DNA of 64,000 bases, taken from the NCBI RefSeq assembly GCF_000224415.1, contig NZ_AFXQ01000007.1:1-64000 (forward strand), written 5' to 3'. Below the pieces are notes generated by a model that made no database searches, was not told the origin of the DNA, and saw only the letters and a program-made list of their open reading frames with translations. Positions within the stretch are counted from its first letter, which is position 1. Each line of letters starts with the position of its first letter. Shown here piece after piece: positions 52,553 to 62,138 of the stretch. The DNA is from Citricoccus sp. CH26A. Lineage in GTDB: Bacteria > Actinomycetota > Actinomycetes > Actinomycetales > Micrococcaceae. Both the position numbers and the translations under genes were made by a program.

Positions 52553-53989
52553 ATGCACCAGACCTCGAATAACCCTGCCGACGCCCAGCCGACGGCGCCG
52601 AACGACACCCTGAACACCAAGGACCTGCGCCGCGTGCTCGGGTCGAGCATGCTCGGCTCGATCATCGAGTACTACGACTTCATCCTGTACGCGACGGCGG
52701 CCTCGATCATCTTCGACAAGGTGTTCTTCTCGAACCTGGACCCGGCGCTGGCGCTCTTCGCCTCGTTCGGCACCCTGGCCGCCGGGTACCTGGCCCGTCC
52801 CCTGGGCGGCGTGGTGTTCGGCCACTTCGGTGACCGGGTCGGCCGGAAGCAGATGCTCGTGGTGTCGATGATGATGATGGGCATCGCCACGATCGCCATC
52901 GGCCTGCTGCCGACCCCGGAGGTCCTGGGCTGGCTGTCCCCGGTGGTCCTGGTGCTGCTGCGCATGGTGCAGGGAATCTCCGTCGGCGGCGAGTGGGGCG
53001 GTGCCACGCTGATGGCCCTGGAGCACGCCCCGGCCTCCCGGCGAGGCTTCGCGGCGGCGTTCGCCAACGCCGGCGGCCCCGCCGGCGGCCTGCTGGCCAC
53101 CCTGGTGGTGTCGGCGACGTCGGCGCTGACCGGTGACGCCTTCCTCGAGTGGGGCTGGCGCGTGCCCTTCCTGCTCAGTGCCGTGCTGATCCTCATCGGC
53201 ATGGTGGTCCGCCTCAAGGTCGCCGAGTCCCCGGTCTTCGAGAAGCTCGCCTCCGAGGCGGAGCAGCTCGAGGAGACGCGGAAGACCCCGCTGGCCGAGA
53301 TCGTCACCCGCCACTCCAAGACCGTGGCCCTGACCCTGATCGCCAGCCTCGGCTTCTACGCCTGCCAGGGCATCCTCACCTCCTGGGGCGTGGCCCAGGC
53401 GGTCAACGACGGCATCAGTCGCGAGTGGGTCCTGAACTGGAAGGGCGCCGCCGCGGTGATCACCGTGGCAGTCTCCTTCATGGCGGCCCGGATGAGTGAC
53501 CGCATCGGTCGCCGGACCGTCCTGACCGTCGGCGCCGTCGCCGGGGTCGTGCTGGCGTGGCCCATCCTGGTGATGCTCACCAGTGGCGACCCGTGGCTGT
53601 TCGTCGTCGCGATCCTCATCGGCAACGGCGTGGTCCAGGGCATCCTGGCCGGCCCGATCGGCGCGTTCATCTCCGAGCTGTTCCCGCCCCGGGTGCGGTA
53701 CACCGGCGCCTCGCTGTCCTACCAGCTGGCCTCCACCCTGGGCGCCGGCTTCACCCCGATGATCGTCACGGGCCTGATGATCGCCGGCGGGCTGCCGCTG
53801 GTGGGTGTCTTCTGGATCGCCGTGCTCGTGGCCGGCCTGGTCTGCATCCGCGTGGTGCCCGAGGGGGCGGAGGGGATGCAGAACACCCACGTGGAGCGCG
53901 CCCGCTTCAAGGTGACCAAGCGCATCGCCACCCGGAACACGTCCCGCCAGACCGTCGACGCCGGTCACGGGCCGAAGACGGACGCTTGA
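52553..53989 (+). CDS. MFS transporter, metabolite:H+ symporter (MHS) family 2
   Basis: 478 aa with twelve membrane segments. MHS marks SIIEYYDFILYATAASIIF, GHFGDRVGRKQML and QGISVGGEWGGATLM, close to the transporter at 24114. Likely takes up the aromatic substrate of this operon. Start taken as ATG 52553; a TTG at 52544 is in frame. Followed one base later by the MmgE/PrpD gene. Confidence 0.88.
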   Translation: MHQTSNNPADAQPTAPNDTLNTKDLRRVLGSSMLGSIIEYYDFILYATAASIIFDKVFFSNLDPALALFASFGTLAAGYLARPLGGVVFGHFGDRVGRKQMLVVSMMMMGIATIAIGLLPTPEVLGWLSPVVLVLLRMVQGISVGGEWGGATLMALEHAPASRRGFAAAFANAGGPAGGLLATLVVSATSALTGDAFLEWGWRVPFLLSAVLILIGMVVRLKVAESPVFEKLASEAEQLEETRKTPLAEIVTRHSKTVALTLIASLGFYACQGILTSWGVAQAVNDGISREWVLNWKGAAAVITVAVSFMAARMSDRIGRRTVLTVGAVAGVVLAWPILVMLTSGDPWLFVVAILIGNGVVQGILAGPIGAFISELFPPRVRYTGASLSYQLASTLGAGFTPMIVTGLMIAGGLPLVGVFWIAVLVAGLVCIRVVPEGAEGMQNTHVERARFKVTKRIATRNTSRQTVDAGHGPKTDA

Positions 53990-53990
53990 G

Positions 53991-55419
53991 ATGGCGGGCG
54001 GTGCGGGTCAGGCCGGTGGCCTCGCCACGGCGGAACGGACCCTGACTGACCGACTGGTCCGGCATGCCCACCGGGTCCGGTACGCGGACTTCAGCGAGGC
54101 CGTCCTGCGGCGGGCCCGCCATCGCCTGCTGGACGGGCTGGGGAACATCGTCGCCGGCCACCGGGCCCCCGGCATGCAGGAGCTGGTGGACAGCGTCGCC
54201 GCCTGGGGCGGCCGGCCGGACTCGACCGTCCTGGGTGACGGCCGCCGCCTTCCGGCCCACCACGCGGCGATGCTCAACGCGGCGCTGATGCGCTCCTTCG
54301 ACTTCGAACCGGTGGGTGCCGAGGGACCGGGGCAACGACAGGTGGCCGCCCATCTCACGGGGACCACCGTCCCCGTGGCCCTGGCCGTCGGCGAGCGCGA
54401 GGGCTCCACGGGCCGGGAGGTCCTCACCGCACTGCTCGCGGGGAGGACATCGCGGCCCGGCTGGCCTTCGGCTCGGGATTCGACGTCTACTCCGGACAGG
54501 ACAACACCGGCACCGTCAACGGGGTGGGGCGACCGTCATCGCCTGCCTGTTGATGGGCCTGGACGAGGAGCGCACCCGGCACGCCCTCGGCCTCGCCGTG
54601 AACCAGCTGGCCGGGACCGTTGCCAGCATCTTCGACCACGCCAGCGCCTTCAAGCTGCCCATGGCCTTCGCGGCCCGCAACGCGATCACCGCCGCGGAGA
54701 TGGCGGCGGCCGGGGTGACCGGCCCCGAGGACCCGATCGGCGGGCGGTTCGGCTTCCTGCAGACCTACTGCGCGGACCCCGACCCGGAGGTGATGCTCGA
54801 GCGGCTGGGGGAGGAGTTCTATGCCGACGCGGTGATCAAGCCGTGGTCCTGCTGCCGGGCGGCCCAGCCGTCCCTGGACGCCTGCACCCGGTTGCTGCGG
54901 GACGCACGCGTGAGCGCCGAGCGGATCGAGCACGTGGTCGTCCACGTCACCCCCCGCACCGCGGCGGGCTTCGTGGGGCAGAGGTTCGAGGCGGGGGACT
55001 GTCCCGAGGTGTCCGCCGCCTTCAGCATCCACTACACGGCGGCCGCCGCGCTCGCCTTCGGCACCGTCCGTCCCGAGCACCTGGCCCCGGAGGCGATGGC
55101 GGACCCGCGCGTGGCGCGGCTCCTGGACCGCATCGAGATCCGGGGGTCCCTCGACGACGGCGAGGTCCTCACCGCGGAGGTGGAGGTCCGGTTGTCCGAC
55201 GGCACCGTGCACCGCGAGCGCGTGGACTCCCCGCTCGGGGACGTCCACCACGCGCCCCTGAGCCACGGGCAGATCCTGGAGAAGTACCGCCTCAACGCCG
55301 CCTTCTCCGGGCGGCTCGACGCCGCTCGGGCCGAGCAGGTCGCCGCGCAGGTGGCCTCGTTCCAGGACCTGCCCGACGTCGGCCGGCTGACCGGGTTGTT
55401 CGGCACCGGGAACGCGTGA
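53991..55419 (+). pseudogene. MmgE/PrpD-family gene broken by two frameshifts
   Basis: The N-terminal 150 residues read from ATG 53991 (RYADFSEAVLRRARHRLLDGLGNIVAGH, AAWGGRPDSTVLGDG), but the frame is lost in GGGG at 54440-54443. A 28-codon stretch with the family sequence EDIAARLAFGSGFDVYSGQD continues in a second frame, which is lost again in GGGG at 54526-54529, and ATVIACLLMGLDEERTRHA onward continues in a third frame to 55419. Restoring one base at each place would give about 476 aa, the normal length. The family includes 2-methylcitrate dehydratase and related dehydratases. Either a recent pseudogene or two homopolymer sequencing errors. Confidence 0.85.
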
Positions 55420-55525
55420 GCGGACGCGCGGGGACACAGCCAGACACACCGGGACGCACACGACGTACCGACGGAGCGATCCGCACCCCGTCTCCATGCG
55501 TCTCCCGTGCCTCCGTCACAGAAGG

Positions 55526-55555
55526 GAAGGGCGGGGCCGTCCGGCCCCGCCCTTC
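55526..55555. terminator. Terminator hairpin
   Basis: GAAGGGCGGGGCC-GTCC-GGCCCCGCCCTTC: perfect 13-bp stem with a tetraloop between the convergent MmgE/PrpD and esterase genes. A GTGACGTTCCT direct repeat follows. Confidence 0.65.
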
Positions 55556-55635
55556 TCGTGTGACGTTCCTGGTGACGTGACGTTCCTATGGTCCCGACCG
55601 GCCCGGTCCCGGGGCACGGTCGCCCACCAGCGTCC

Positions 55636-57060
55636 TCAGCGGCGGGCCACCAGGCCCGCCTCCCCGGGCACCCGCAGCTGCGGGGCGTCGCCGTCGAACT
55701 CCAGGCGCCGCGGGTCCCCGGGGGCGAAGGGTGCCACCTGCTGCCCGGCGGCGCGGGGCCGGCCGTCCCGCGCGAAGCCCAGGAACCACTCCTGCAGCCC
55801 GGCGGCCGTGGCCTCGAAGACCTCGGGGGCCAGCCCCTCGAGCATGGGGGCGTCCGCCCAGCAGGCCCGGTCGCCGAACAGGAAGGGCAGCGGCATGCAG
55901 TGCGGGCTGCCGGCCCCCGGCAGTGCGCTCTGCACGGAGAACCCCCCGAGGTGCACGTCCAGGCCCGCGCCGGTGGCGGCACTGGCCAGTTCGAGGTGGG
56001 CCAGCCGGAACTGGTGCAGGGTCATCGCCTCTGCCATGCGCTCCTTGCCGGAGGCGCCGGGGCGCTTGCGGTCGATCCAGGCGGCGACGGCGGCCGGGTC
56101 CTCGAAGCGGGCGTGCAGGAAGCCGTCCACGGCCTCCGGCGGGAAGGCCTGCTCCGGAGCGGGCCGCAGGAACGCGGTCGCCTCCTCCGAGGTGGACAGC
56201 AGCAGCAGGGACTCGACGTGCAGCCGGGCCGCGGACACCGCGTAGTCGTGCAGGTCCGCGGTGAGCGCGCCGCCGGCGGCGGGCATGAGGGCCATGCCGC
56301 GGCCGGCGTAGGCCCGGGCCAGGTCCGTCTGGGCGCCCAGCAGGGCGTCGAGGGGAGCGTTGGACAGCCCGCCCGAGTCGGCCAGTGATGCTCCCATGAG
56401 CGCCCACCGGTCCCGGAGGGACTCCGGGGTGAGCGGGGGTTCCCAGGGCAGGCTGATGAGCGCGAGCCGGCGGAACAGTCCGGCGGCCCGTGGGTCCGCG
56501 GCCAGGGCGTAGGCGTACCAGGCGCCGGCGGAGTCCCCGGCGAGGGTGACGTTGTTCGGGTCCCCGCCGAGGGCGGTGATCTCGTCCCGGACCCAGTGCA
56601 GCGCCTCCATCAGGTCACGCAGCGGGCGCTGGGACTCCTGGGCGTCACCCCGCGGGCCCAGGTGGCCCAGGGCGCCGATCCGGTAGTTCACGGTCACCAG
56701 CACGGCCTGCCCGGCCTGGACCAGGGCGGGGGAGGTGAACCACCGGGCGTTGCCGGTGCCGGAGAGGAACCCCCCGCCCGGGATGAACACCACCACGGGC
56801 AGCCCGCGGGCGCCGTCCGGGGCCTGGACCCGCAGCTGGAACGCCGACTCGGACTGCTCCAGCTCGCCGTTGGCCCCGCCCAGCAGTGCGTTCAGGGCGC
56901 CGGGGGCCTGGGGGAAGGCGGTGGCGGTCTCCACGGTGCCGGACTCGGCCCCGTCCCGGCGCGCCGGTGCCGGTTCGGAGAAGCGGTCGGCGGGGTCCGC
57001 CCTGCGGGCATAGCGGAAGACGGCGTCCAGTCCGGTGACCGGGCCGGCGGGTCCCGTCAC
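55636..57060 (-). CDS. Type B carboxylesterase
   Basis: 474 aa alpha/beta hydrolase. Oxyanion-hole motif VVVFIPGGGFLSG, nucleophile in LAGDSAGAWYAY (GDSAG, a Ser-centred elbow) and length of PnbA-type esterases. Start GTG 57060 overlaps the stop of the upstream monooxygenase (GTGA), so the two proteins are translationally coupled. With a 4-hydroxyacetophenone-monooxygenase-like partner the natural substrate would be an aryl acetate such as 4-hydroxyphenyl acetate, giving hydroquinone and acetate. That assignment is inference from context. Confidence 0.88.
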   Translation of the reverse strand: MTGPAGPVTGLDAVFRYARRADPADRFSEPAPARRDGAESGTVETATAFPQAPGALNALLGGANGELEQSESAFQLRVQAPDGARGLPVVVFIPGGGFLSGTGNARWFTSPALVQAGQAVLVTVNYRIGALGHLGPRGDAQESQRPLRDLMEALHWVRDEITALGGDPNNVTLAGDSAGAWYAYALAADPRAAGLFRRLALISLPWEPPLTPESLRDRWALMGASLADSGGLSNAPLDALLGAQTDLARAYAGRGMALMPAAGGALTADLHDYAVSAARLHVESLLLLSTSEEATAFLRPAPEQAFPPEAVDGFLHARFEDPAAVAAWIDRKRPGASGKERMAEAMTLHQFRLAHLELASAATGAGLDVHLGGFSVQSALPGAGSPHCMPLPFLFGDRACWADAPMLEGLAPEVFEATAAGLQEWFLGFARDGRPRAAGQQVAPFAPGDPRRLEFDGDAPQLRVPGEAGLVARR

Positions 57061-59069
57061 GGCAGGAACTCGTAGTCGTCGGCCGCCACGCCCGCCGTGA
57101 TCCCCCAGTACTCGGTGGTCTGGAACGGCCACACCTGCGAGACCCGGTTGAAGCGGTTCTTGTACCAGGTCTTCACGTAGGGCTGTCCCCAGGTCATGCG
57201 GGAGTTCTCGGCGTCCACCCAGCGGATGTGCCGGTCCAGGGCCTCCTGCTTCAGGTCCAGGGCGCGGACCCGGCGCTCGAGCAGCTGGTGGATGGCCTCC
57301 ACCGTGTACTCCGCGGCCCGCTCGATCATGAAGTGCAGGCCCCCGGCCACCACGCCTCCCGTGTTGGGGCCCATCAGCATGAAGAAGTTGGGGAAGTTCG
57401 GCACCGTGATGCCGGCGAAGGCCTTCGCGTCACCGCCCCAGTAGTCGTGGATCTCCACGCCGCCGCGGCCGACGATCTCGATCGGGTCGAGGTAGTCGGA
57501 GGGCCGGAACCCGGTGGCGTAGATGACCACGTCCACCTCCAGCTCGCGACCGTCCCCGGTCACCAGCCCGTGGGGGGTGAAGGACTCCAGTCCCTCGGAG
57601 ATCACCTCGGTCTGCGGGGACCTCAGCGCGGCCGCCCAGACGCCGTTGTCGCGCAGCATGCGCTTGGCGGACGGCGGGTAGTGCGGGATGGCCTTCTCCA
57701 GCAGGTCCGGGCGGCCCTCGTACTGTTCCTCCATGCGCCGGATGATGGCCTGGCGGAACTCCTCGTTGGCCCGGGAGACGCTCAGCGGCGCACCCTCCCA
57801 GCCCTCCTGGGCGGTGGCGATGTGCATCCGGCCCTCCACGCCGCCGGCGGTCACCCAGAGGCGGAACAACTGGCCGTAGCCGGGCACCTTGGCGTGCAGC
57901 CAGTCGGCGGTCTCGGACATCGGGTCGTGGTAGGTCGGCGCCGGCAGCATCCAGGGGGCGCTGCGCTGGAACAGGTACAGCTGCTCCACCTCGTCGGCGA
58001 TCGCGGGCACGATCTGGTAGGCGCTGGCACCGCTGCCGATCACGGCGACGCGCTTGCCGCGCAGGTCCACGGAGTGGTCCCACTCCTGGGAGTGCATCTG
58101 GGCGCCGCCGAAGGAGTCCTGGCCGGGCCACTCGGGGATGTGCGGGTGGTCCAGCTGGCCCACGCCGGTCATGATCGCGTTGTAGCGGCGGGTCTGCTCC
58201 CGGCCCTCGGCGGTGCGGGTGGTGGCCAGCCAGGTGGCCGAGTCCTCGTCCCACACGGCGCGCACGAGCGAGGTGTTCAGCTCGATCTGCTCGGTGAACC
58301 CGGCCTTCTCGGCCACGGTCTCCAGGTAGTCCAGGACCTCGTGGCCCTGGGCGAACTGGTGCGGCCAGTCCACGCGCTGGGCGAAGGAGAAGCTGTAGCC
58401 GTAGGTGGGGGTGTCCAGGCGCACGCCGGGGTAGTGGTTCTTCCACCAGGTGCCGCCCACGCGGTGCGAGGCCTCGATCCAGCTGTAGGGCAGCCCGGCC
58501 TCCTGGAGGCGGTAGGCGGCGGCGATCCCGGAGATCCCCGCGCCCACGATCAGGGTCTCGAACTCCTCCGTGCCCGCACGGTCCGCGTCCGCGCGGTAGT
58601 CGTCGTAGTGCCAGTCCGGGGAACCGTTGCGGTCCGGCGCCAGCGCGAACTCATGCTTCATCTGGCCCATCCAGTTCGGGTCCCGTGCCGCGCGGCCGCC
58701 GGTGAACCAGGTCAGGACCGTGTCGGCCTGCTCGGTGCTGAGCTGTTCCACCGGTTCCGGACGCTCGTCCCGCAGCCGGCGCAGCCCCTCGAGGGCCAGG
58801 TCCTGGGCACGGGCCACCTGCTCGGCGTCCAGGCCGCCGTGGGGCTGCAGCGCGGTCCCCATGGGCGGCAGCGGCGGGGAGAGCTCCGGCAGCAGCAGGG
58901 AGGTGTCCTGCAGGGCGGTGGCCACGGCGGCCAGCAGGACCGGGGCCTCTGCGCCGGCGACCAGCTGGCGCAGCGTCTCGTCGTCCTCGGTGATCGGCGG
59001 GTAGTGCTCCACCCAGTACAGGTCGCCGTTCGTCGGCTGGGCGGCCGGCGGGGTGCTGATGACGGTCAT
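57057..59069 (-). CDS. Baeyer-Villiger monooxygenase, 4-hydroxyacetophenone monooxygenase-like
   Basis: 670 aa FAD/NADPH enzyme. FAD motif LIVGAGISGIAAAYRL (173-188), the type I BVMO fingerprint F-x-G-x3-H-x3-W-D (Phe320, His326, Trp330, Asp331), second nucleotide motif VIGSGASAYQIV. The first 170 residues form an extra N-terminal domain, as in HAPMO and unlike most BVMOs. ATG 59069 has AGGAGG. It would turn an aryl ketone into an aryl ester for the coupled esterase. Confidence 0.92.
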   Translation of the reverse strand: MTVISTPPAAQPTNGDLYWVEHYPPITEDDETLRQLVAGAEAPVLLAAVATALQDTSLLLPELSPPLPPMGTALQPHGGLDAEQVARAQDLALEGLRRLRDERPEPVEQLSTEQADTVLTWFTGGRAARDPNWMGQMKHEFALAPDRNGSPDWHYDDYRADADRAGTEEFETLIVGAGISGIAAAYRLQEAGLPYSWIEASHRVGGTWWKNHYPGVRLDTPTYGYSFSFAQRVDWPHQFAQGHEVLDYLETVAEKAGFTEQIELNTSLVRAVWDEDSATWLATTRTAEGREQTRRYNAIMTGVGQLDHPHIPEWPGQDSFGGAQMHSQEWDHSVDLRGKRVAVIGSGASAYQIVPAIADEVEQLYLFQRSAPWMLPAPTYHDPMSETADWLHAKVPGYGQLFRLWVTAGGVEGRMHIATAQEGWEGAPLSVSRANEEFRQAIIRRMEEQYEGRPDLLEKAIPHYPPSAKRMLRDNGVWAAALRSPQTEVISEGLESFTPHGLVTGDGRELEVDVVIYATGFRPSDYLDPIEIVGRGGVEIHDYWGGDAKAFAGITVPNFPNFFMLMGPNTGGVVAGGLHFMIERAAEYTVEAIHQLLERRVRALDLKQEALDRHIRWVDAENSRMTWGQPYVKTWYKNRFNRVSQVWPFQTTEYWGITAGVAADDYEFLP

Positions 59070-59130
59070 GGGTCCTCCTGGGAACATGGTTCGGGGCCTG
59101 GGGCGGGGCGGGGCGGGACGGAGTCGACGG

Positions 59131-60807
59131 TCAGGCGGCCGGCTGGCGGGCCGCGCGGACGCGGTCGTCGAGGTGGGTGCGCAGTTCCCGCACCACGCGG
59201 TCCTGGTCACCGGGGGTGAACACCGCGGCCACGTAGTGATCCGGCCGGACCACCACGAACACCGGTTCCGCGGGCAGACCCGCGGTCAGGGTCTCGCGGT
59301 CCTCCCGCACGCGGACGACGCCGGCCCCGTCCGGGCCTGCCGGGGCCCCGGAGCCGCGTGGGGAATCGAGGCGGACCAGCGTGGCGCCGATCGCGGTGAA
59401 GTACGGGTCCAGTCCGACGGGGTCGGCGCCCAGGCCGATCACCGACCAGCCCCGGCCGAGGAAGGCATCGAGGCCCGCGGCCCGATCGGCGGTGCCGGGA
59501 GAACCGGGGGCGCGGTCGGCGGCGAGGTCGCCCGTGACGGGGGTGACCGTGGGCTGGCCCAGGGCCCGCCCCACGGTCACCCCCGGCAGGTTCCCCGACC
59601 GCGCGTCGGGCCGGACCGCGAGGCCCTCGGAGTAGTCCGGCGGGGTGACGAAACGCATGTTGGCGAGGTAGGCGTGGACGGCCGGGGCCTTGCGCAGCAG
59701 CTGCACCGTGAGGTCCCGGGCCCGGGTGGCGAGGGGATGCGTGGCCATGACGACGGCGCCGATGCGACGCGAGAGCGTCATCATCTTGGCCCCGTGGACC
59801 CGGCGCTCGGTCTCGTAGGTGTCCAGGAGGCGTTCCGTGGCACCGCCCCGCACCGCCTCGATGAGCTTCCAGGCGATGTTGGAGGCGTCGCGGACGCCGG
59901 CGTTGAGGCCCTGCCCGGCGAAGGGGGGCATCAGGTGCGCCGCGTCGCCGGCCAGGAACGCCCGGCCGGAGCGGTAGGAGCGTGCCACCCGCTGGTGGGC
60001 GACGTACACGGCCGCCCGGCGGACATCGGCGGGGTCCAGCGAGGGGCGGAACGGGCGGAGCAGCTCCCGGATCATGTCCGGGGAGGTCATCTCGTCACCG
60101 TCCTCGTGGTCGAAGAGCATGAACTCCAGCCGGAGACGGCCGTTGATGCCCGGCACGAGGACGTACGGGCGCTCGCCGTCGCAGTGGAACTCGGCGAACG
60201 GGTCACGCTGGACGGGCTCGTTGAGCAGGTCGATGACGATCCAGCGCTGCGGTTGCGTGGAGCCCATCAGCTCGATGCCCAGGGCGGAGCGGGTGAAGCT
60301 GCGCCCGCCGTCGGCACCGATGAGCCAGCTGGCGGTCAGGGTGCGGGCTCCCTCGGAGGAGTCCACCTCGAGGGTGACGCCGTCGGCGTCCTGGGACAGC
60401 CGGACCGCCTCGGTGCCCAGCAGGACCTCCAGGCCCGGGTGGGCCAGGGCGCGGTCGAAGAGCAGCTGTTCGAGGATCGGCTGGTCGAACTGCGTCTTGG
60501 CCGGGTGACCGAGCCGGGACGGGACGGGGCGGGCCTCGGCCAGCAGACGTTCGCCCAGGCCGAAGTAACGGCTGCCGGTGTCCAGGAGCGATTCGGCCTT
60601 GAGGGCGTCCCCGATCCCGAGCTGGTCGAAGACCCGGAACGACTCGTCCTGCAGGCTGATCGCGCGCGGGAGGTCACCGGGGCCCGTGGCCTTCTCCACC
60701 ACGGTGGTCCGCACGCCGGCGTCGGCCAGCAGCAGGGCGGCGGTCAGGCCCACCGGGCCGGCCCCCACCACGATGACCTCTCGCTCAGGGTCGAATCGGT
60801 TGATCAC
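59131..60807 (-). CDS. FAD-dependent aromatic hydroxylase (MhpA/phenol hydroxylase type)
   Basis: 558 aa class A flavoprotein hydroxylase. VIVVGAGPVGLTAALLL at the N-terminus, DG motif LIGADGGRSFTR, GD motif AFLAGDAAHLMPPFAGQGLNAG, and a C-terminal thioredoxin-like domain of about 150 residues. Relatives hydroxylate 3-hydroxyphenylpropionate, resorcinol or hydroquinone. GTG 60807 behind AAGGAGG. First gene of the leftward trio hydroxylase-BVMO-esterase; a GAATATA palindrome lies 145 nt upstream. Confidence 0.9.
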   Translation of the reverse strand: MINRFDPEREVIVVGAGPVGLTAALLLADAGVRTTVVEKATGPGDLPRAISLQDESFRVFDQLGIGDALKAESLLDTGSRYFGLGERLLAEARPVPSRLGHPAKTQFDQPILEQLLFDRALAHPGLEVLLGTEAVRLSQDADGVTLEVDSSEGARTLTASWLIGADGGRSFTRSALGIELMGSTQPQRWIVIDLLNEPVQRDPFAEFHCDGERPYVLVPGINGRLRLEFMLFDHEDGDEMTSPDMIRELLRPFRPSLDPADVRRAAVYVAHQRVARSYRSGRAFLAGDAAHLMPPFAGQGLNAGVRDASNIAWKLIEAVRGGATERLLDTYETERRVHGAKMMTLSRRIGAVVMATHPLATRARDLTVQLLRKAPAVHAYLANMRFVTPPDYSEGLAVRPDARSGNLPGVTVGRALGQPTVTPVTGDLAADRAPGSPGTADRAAGLDAFLGRGWSVIGLGADPVGLDPYFTAIGATLVRLDSPRGSGAPAGPDGAGVVRVREDRETLTAGLPAEPVFVVVRPDHYVAAVFTPGDQDRVVRELRTHLDDRVRAARQPAA

Positions 60808-60951
60808 TGTCGCCTCCTTGCTGTCGGCAGGATCCCCGGGCGGGGTGCCGGATGCCCCTGGGCGCCGATCCCCACGGGGACCGCCCCGGGACGGAAAGTA
60901 ATGCATATCACTTGAGACAGCACACTAATGGGCAGCGTATGCATAGGTCAA

Positions 60952-60967
60952 TAGAGAATATATTCTA
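60952..60967. promoter_or_regulatory. GntR-type palindrome with GAATATA core
   Basis: AGAATATATTCT (60955-60966) is a perfect 12-bp palindrome, flanked TAG...AG. It resembles the GAAAATA sites at 45745, 49837 and 49947 and sits before the hydroxylase-BVMO-esterase operon. Confidence 0.5.
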
Positions 60968-60993
60968 GCCGCGCAGGGTCTGCGCAGCGCGCG

Positions 60994-62043
60994 TCAGCGG
61001 AGGCTGGCCGCCGCCGCGGGCCGGGTGCCGACCTCGATCGACTCGCCGTCGGCGGGCACCAGGAGCTCACCGGCGAAGGTGTCCCCCGCCCGCTGCCAGG
61101 CCTGCGACGGGGCGTGGGCCGGGACCAGGTGATGCAGCGCCAGGGTCCGCACGCCCGCGGAGGTCGCGAGGCGCCCGGCGTCCTCCGGTGTGGTGTGCGC
61201 CCGCCGGTGGTGGCCCATGCTCGCCTCGAGGTCCCGCGGGGTCGCCTGCGGGTATCCGGCGGCGACCGACGCGAGGTCGATGGCCTCGTGCAGGAGAAGG
61301 TCGCACCCCGTGGCCAGGCGGACCAGGTTCTCGCTGGGCGCGGTGTCCCCGGAGACCGTGACCGAGCCGTGGACGGAGTCGAACCGGAACGCGAACGCCG
61401 GCGCCATGGGCTGGTGCTGGACCAGGATGGCCGTCACCGTCACGCGCTCGTCGGCGAAGACCTCGAACGGATCCATCACCGGGTGGTTGGCCTCGTCCGG
61501 ATGGAACCCGGCGTGGGGTGGGATGGCGATGTCGACCCCACGGAAGATGCGTGAGAGGTCCGGCGCGCGTGAGTCCCGGCGCCGGTCGTTCAGGTCCGTG
61601 GCGTGGGCCCGCAGGAGCGACTCGACCAGGTCCGCGGTGCCCGGGGTGGGCGCGTCCGGGAAGATGGGCTCCGGTTCCGCCCCGTCGTGGCCGTTCGCCG
61701 GGGGCAGCACGCCCCGCCGTCCCGGGCCGAGCACGGGAACGGTGCGTTCATCCTGGCCGCGGAAGGCGAGGCCGCCGAGCACCATGACCGAGTTGAGGTC
61801 GATGGTGTGGTCGGAGTGGTGGTGGGTGATGAAGATCCCGGCCAGGTCGGTGGGGTGCAGCCCCGCCTCCGCCATGCGCAGGGCCACGCCGTGACCGCAG
61901 TCCACGAGGTAGACGGCGCCCTCGACAATGACGGCGGTGGCGATCCCGCTGCGGTGCCGGGGGTCACTGCCCGGGCGCAACAGCGGGCCCCCCGCCGTGC
62001 CGAGGGCGACGACGCGCATGCCCGGCGCGCGATGCTGGTCCAT
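60994..62043 (-). CDS. Metallo-beta-lactamase-fold hydrolase
   Basis: 349 aa. Zinc motif THHHSDHTIDL, later SGDTAPSENL and LALHHLVPAH supply the other ligands; the layout is that of RNase Z/arylsulfatase-like hydrolases. ATG 62043 behind AGGACACCC. Lies 95 nt after the binding-protein gene and is likely in its operon. Could hydrolyse a sulfate, phosphate or lactone in the imported compound; substrate unknown. Confidence 0.85.
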   Translation of the reverse strand: MDQHRAPGMRVVALGTAGGPLLRPGSDPRHRSGIATAVIVEGAVYLVDCGHGVALRMAEAGLHPTDLAGIFITHHHSDHTIDLNSVMVLGGLAFRGQDERTVPVLGPGRRGVLPPANGHDGAEPEPIFPDAPTPGTADLVESLLRAHATDLNDRRRDSRAPDLSRIFRGVDIAIPPHAGFHPDEANHPVMDPFEVFADERVTVTAILVQHQPMAPAFAFRFDSVHGSVTVSGDTAPSENLVRLATGCDLLLHEAIDLASVAAGYPQATPRDLEASMGHHRRAHTTPEDAGRLATSAGVRTLALHHLVPAHAPSQAWQRAGDTFAGELLVPADGESIEVGTRPAAAASLR

Positions 62044-62138
62044 GGGTGTCCTGTCCACTGGTGCTGGTGCTGGTCGGGGGACGGCGGCGGGGGCCACCGG
62101 GTGAGCGGTGACCCCCACCGTGGCCGCGTGAGAAGCGG

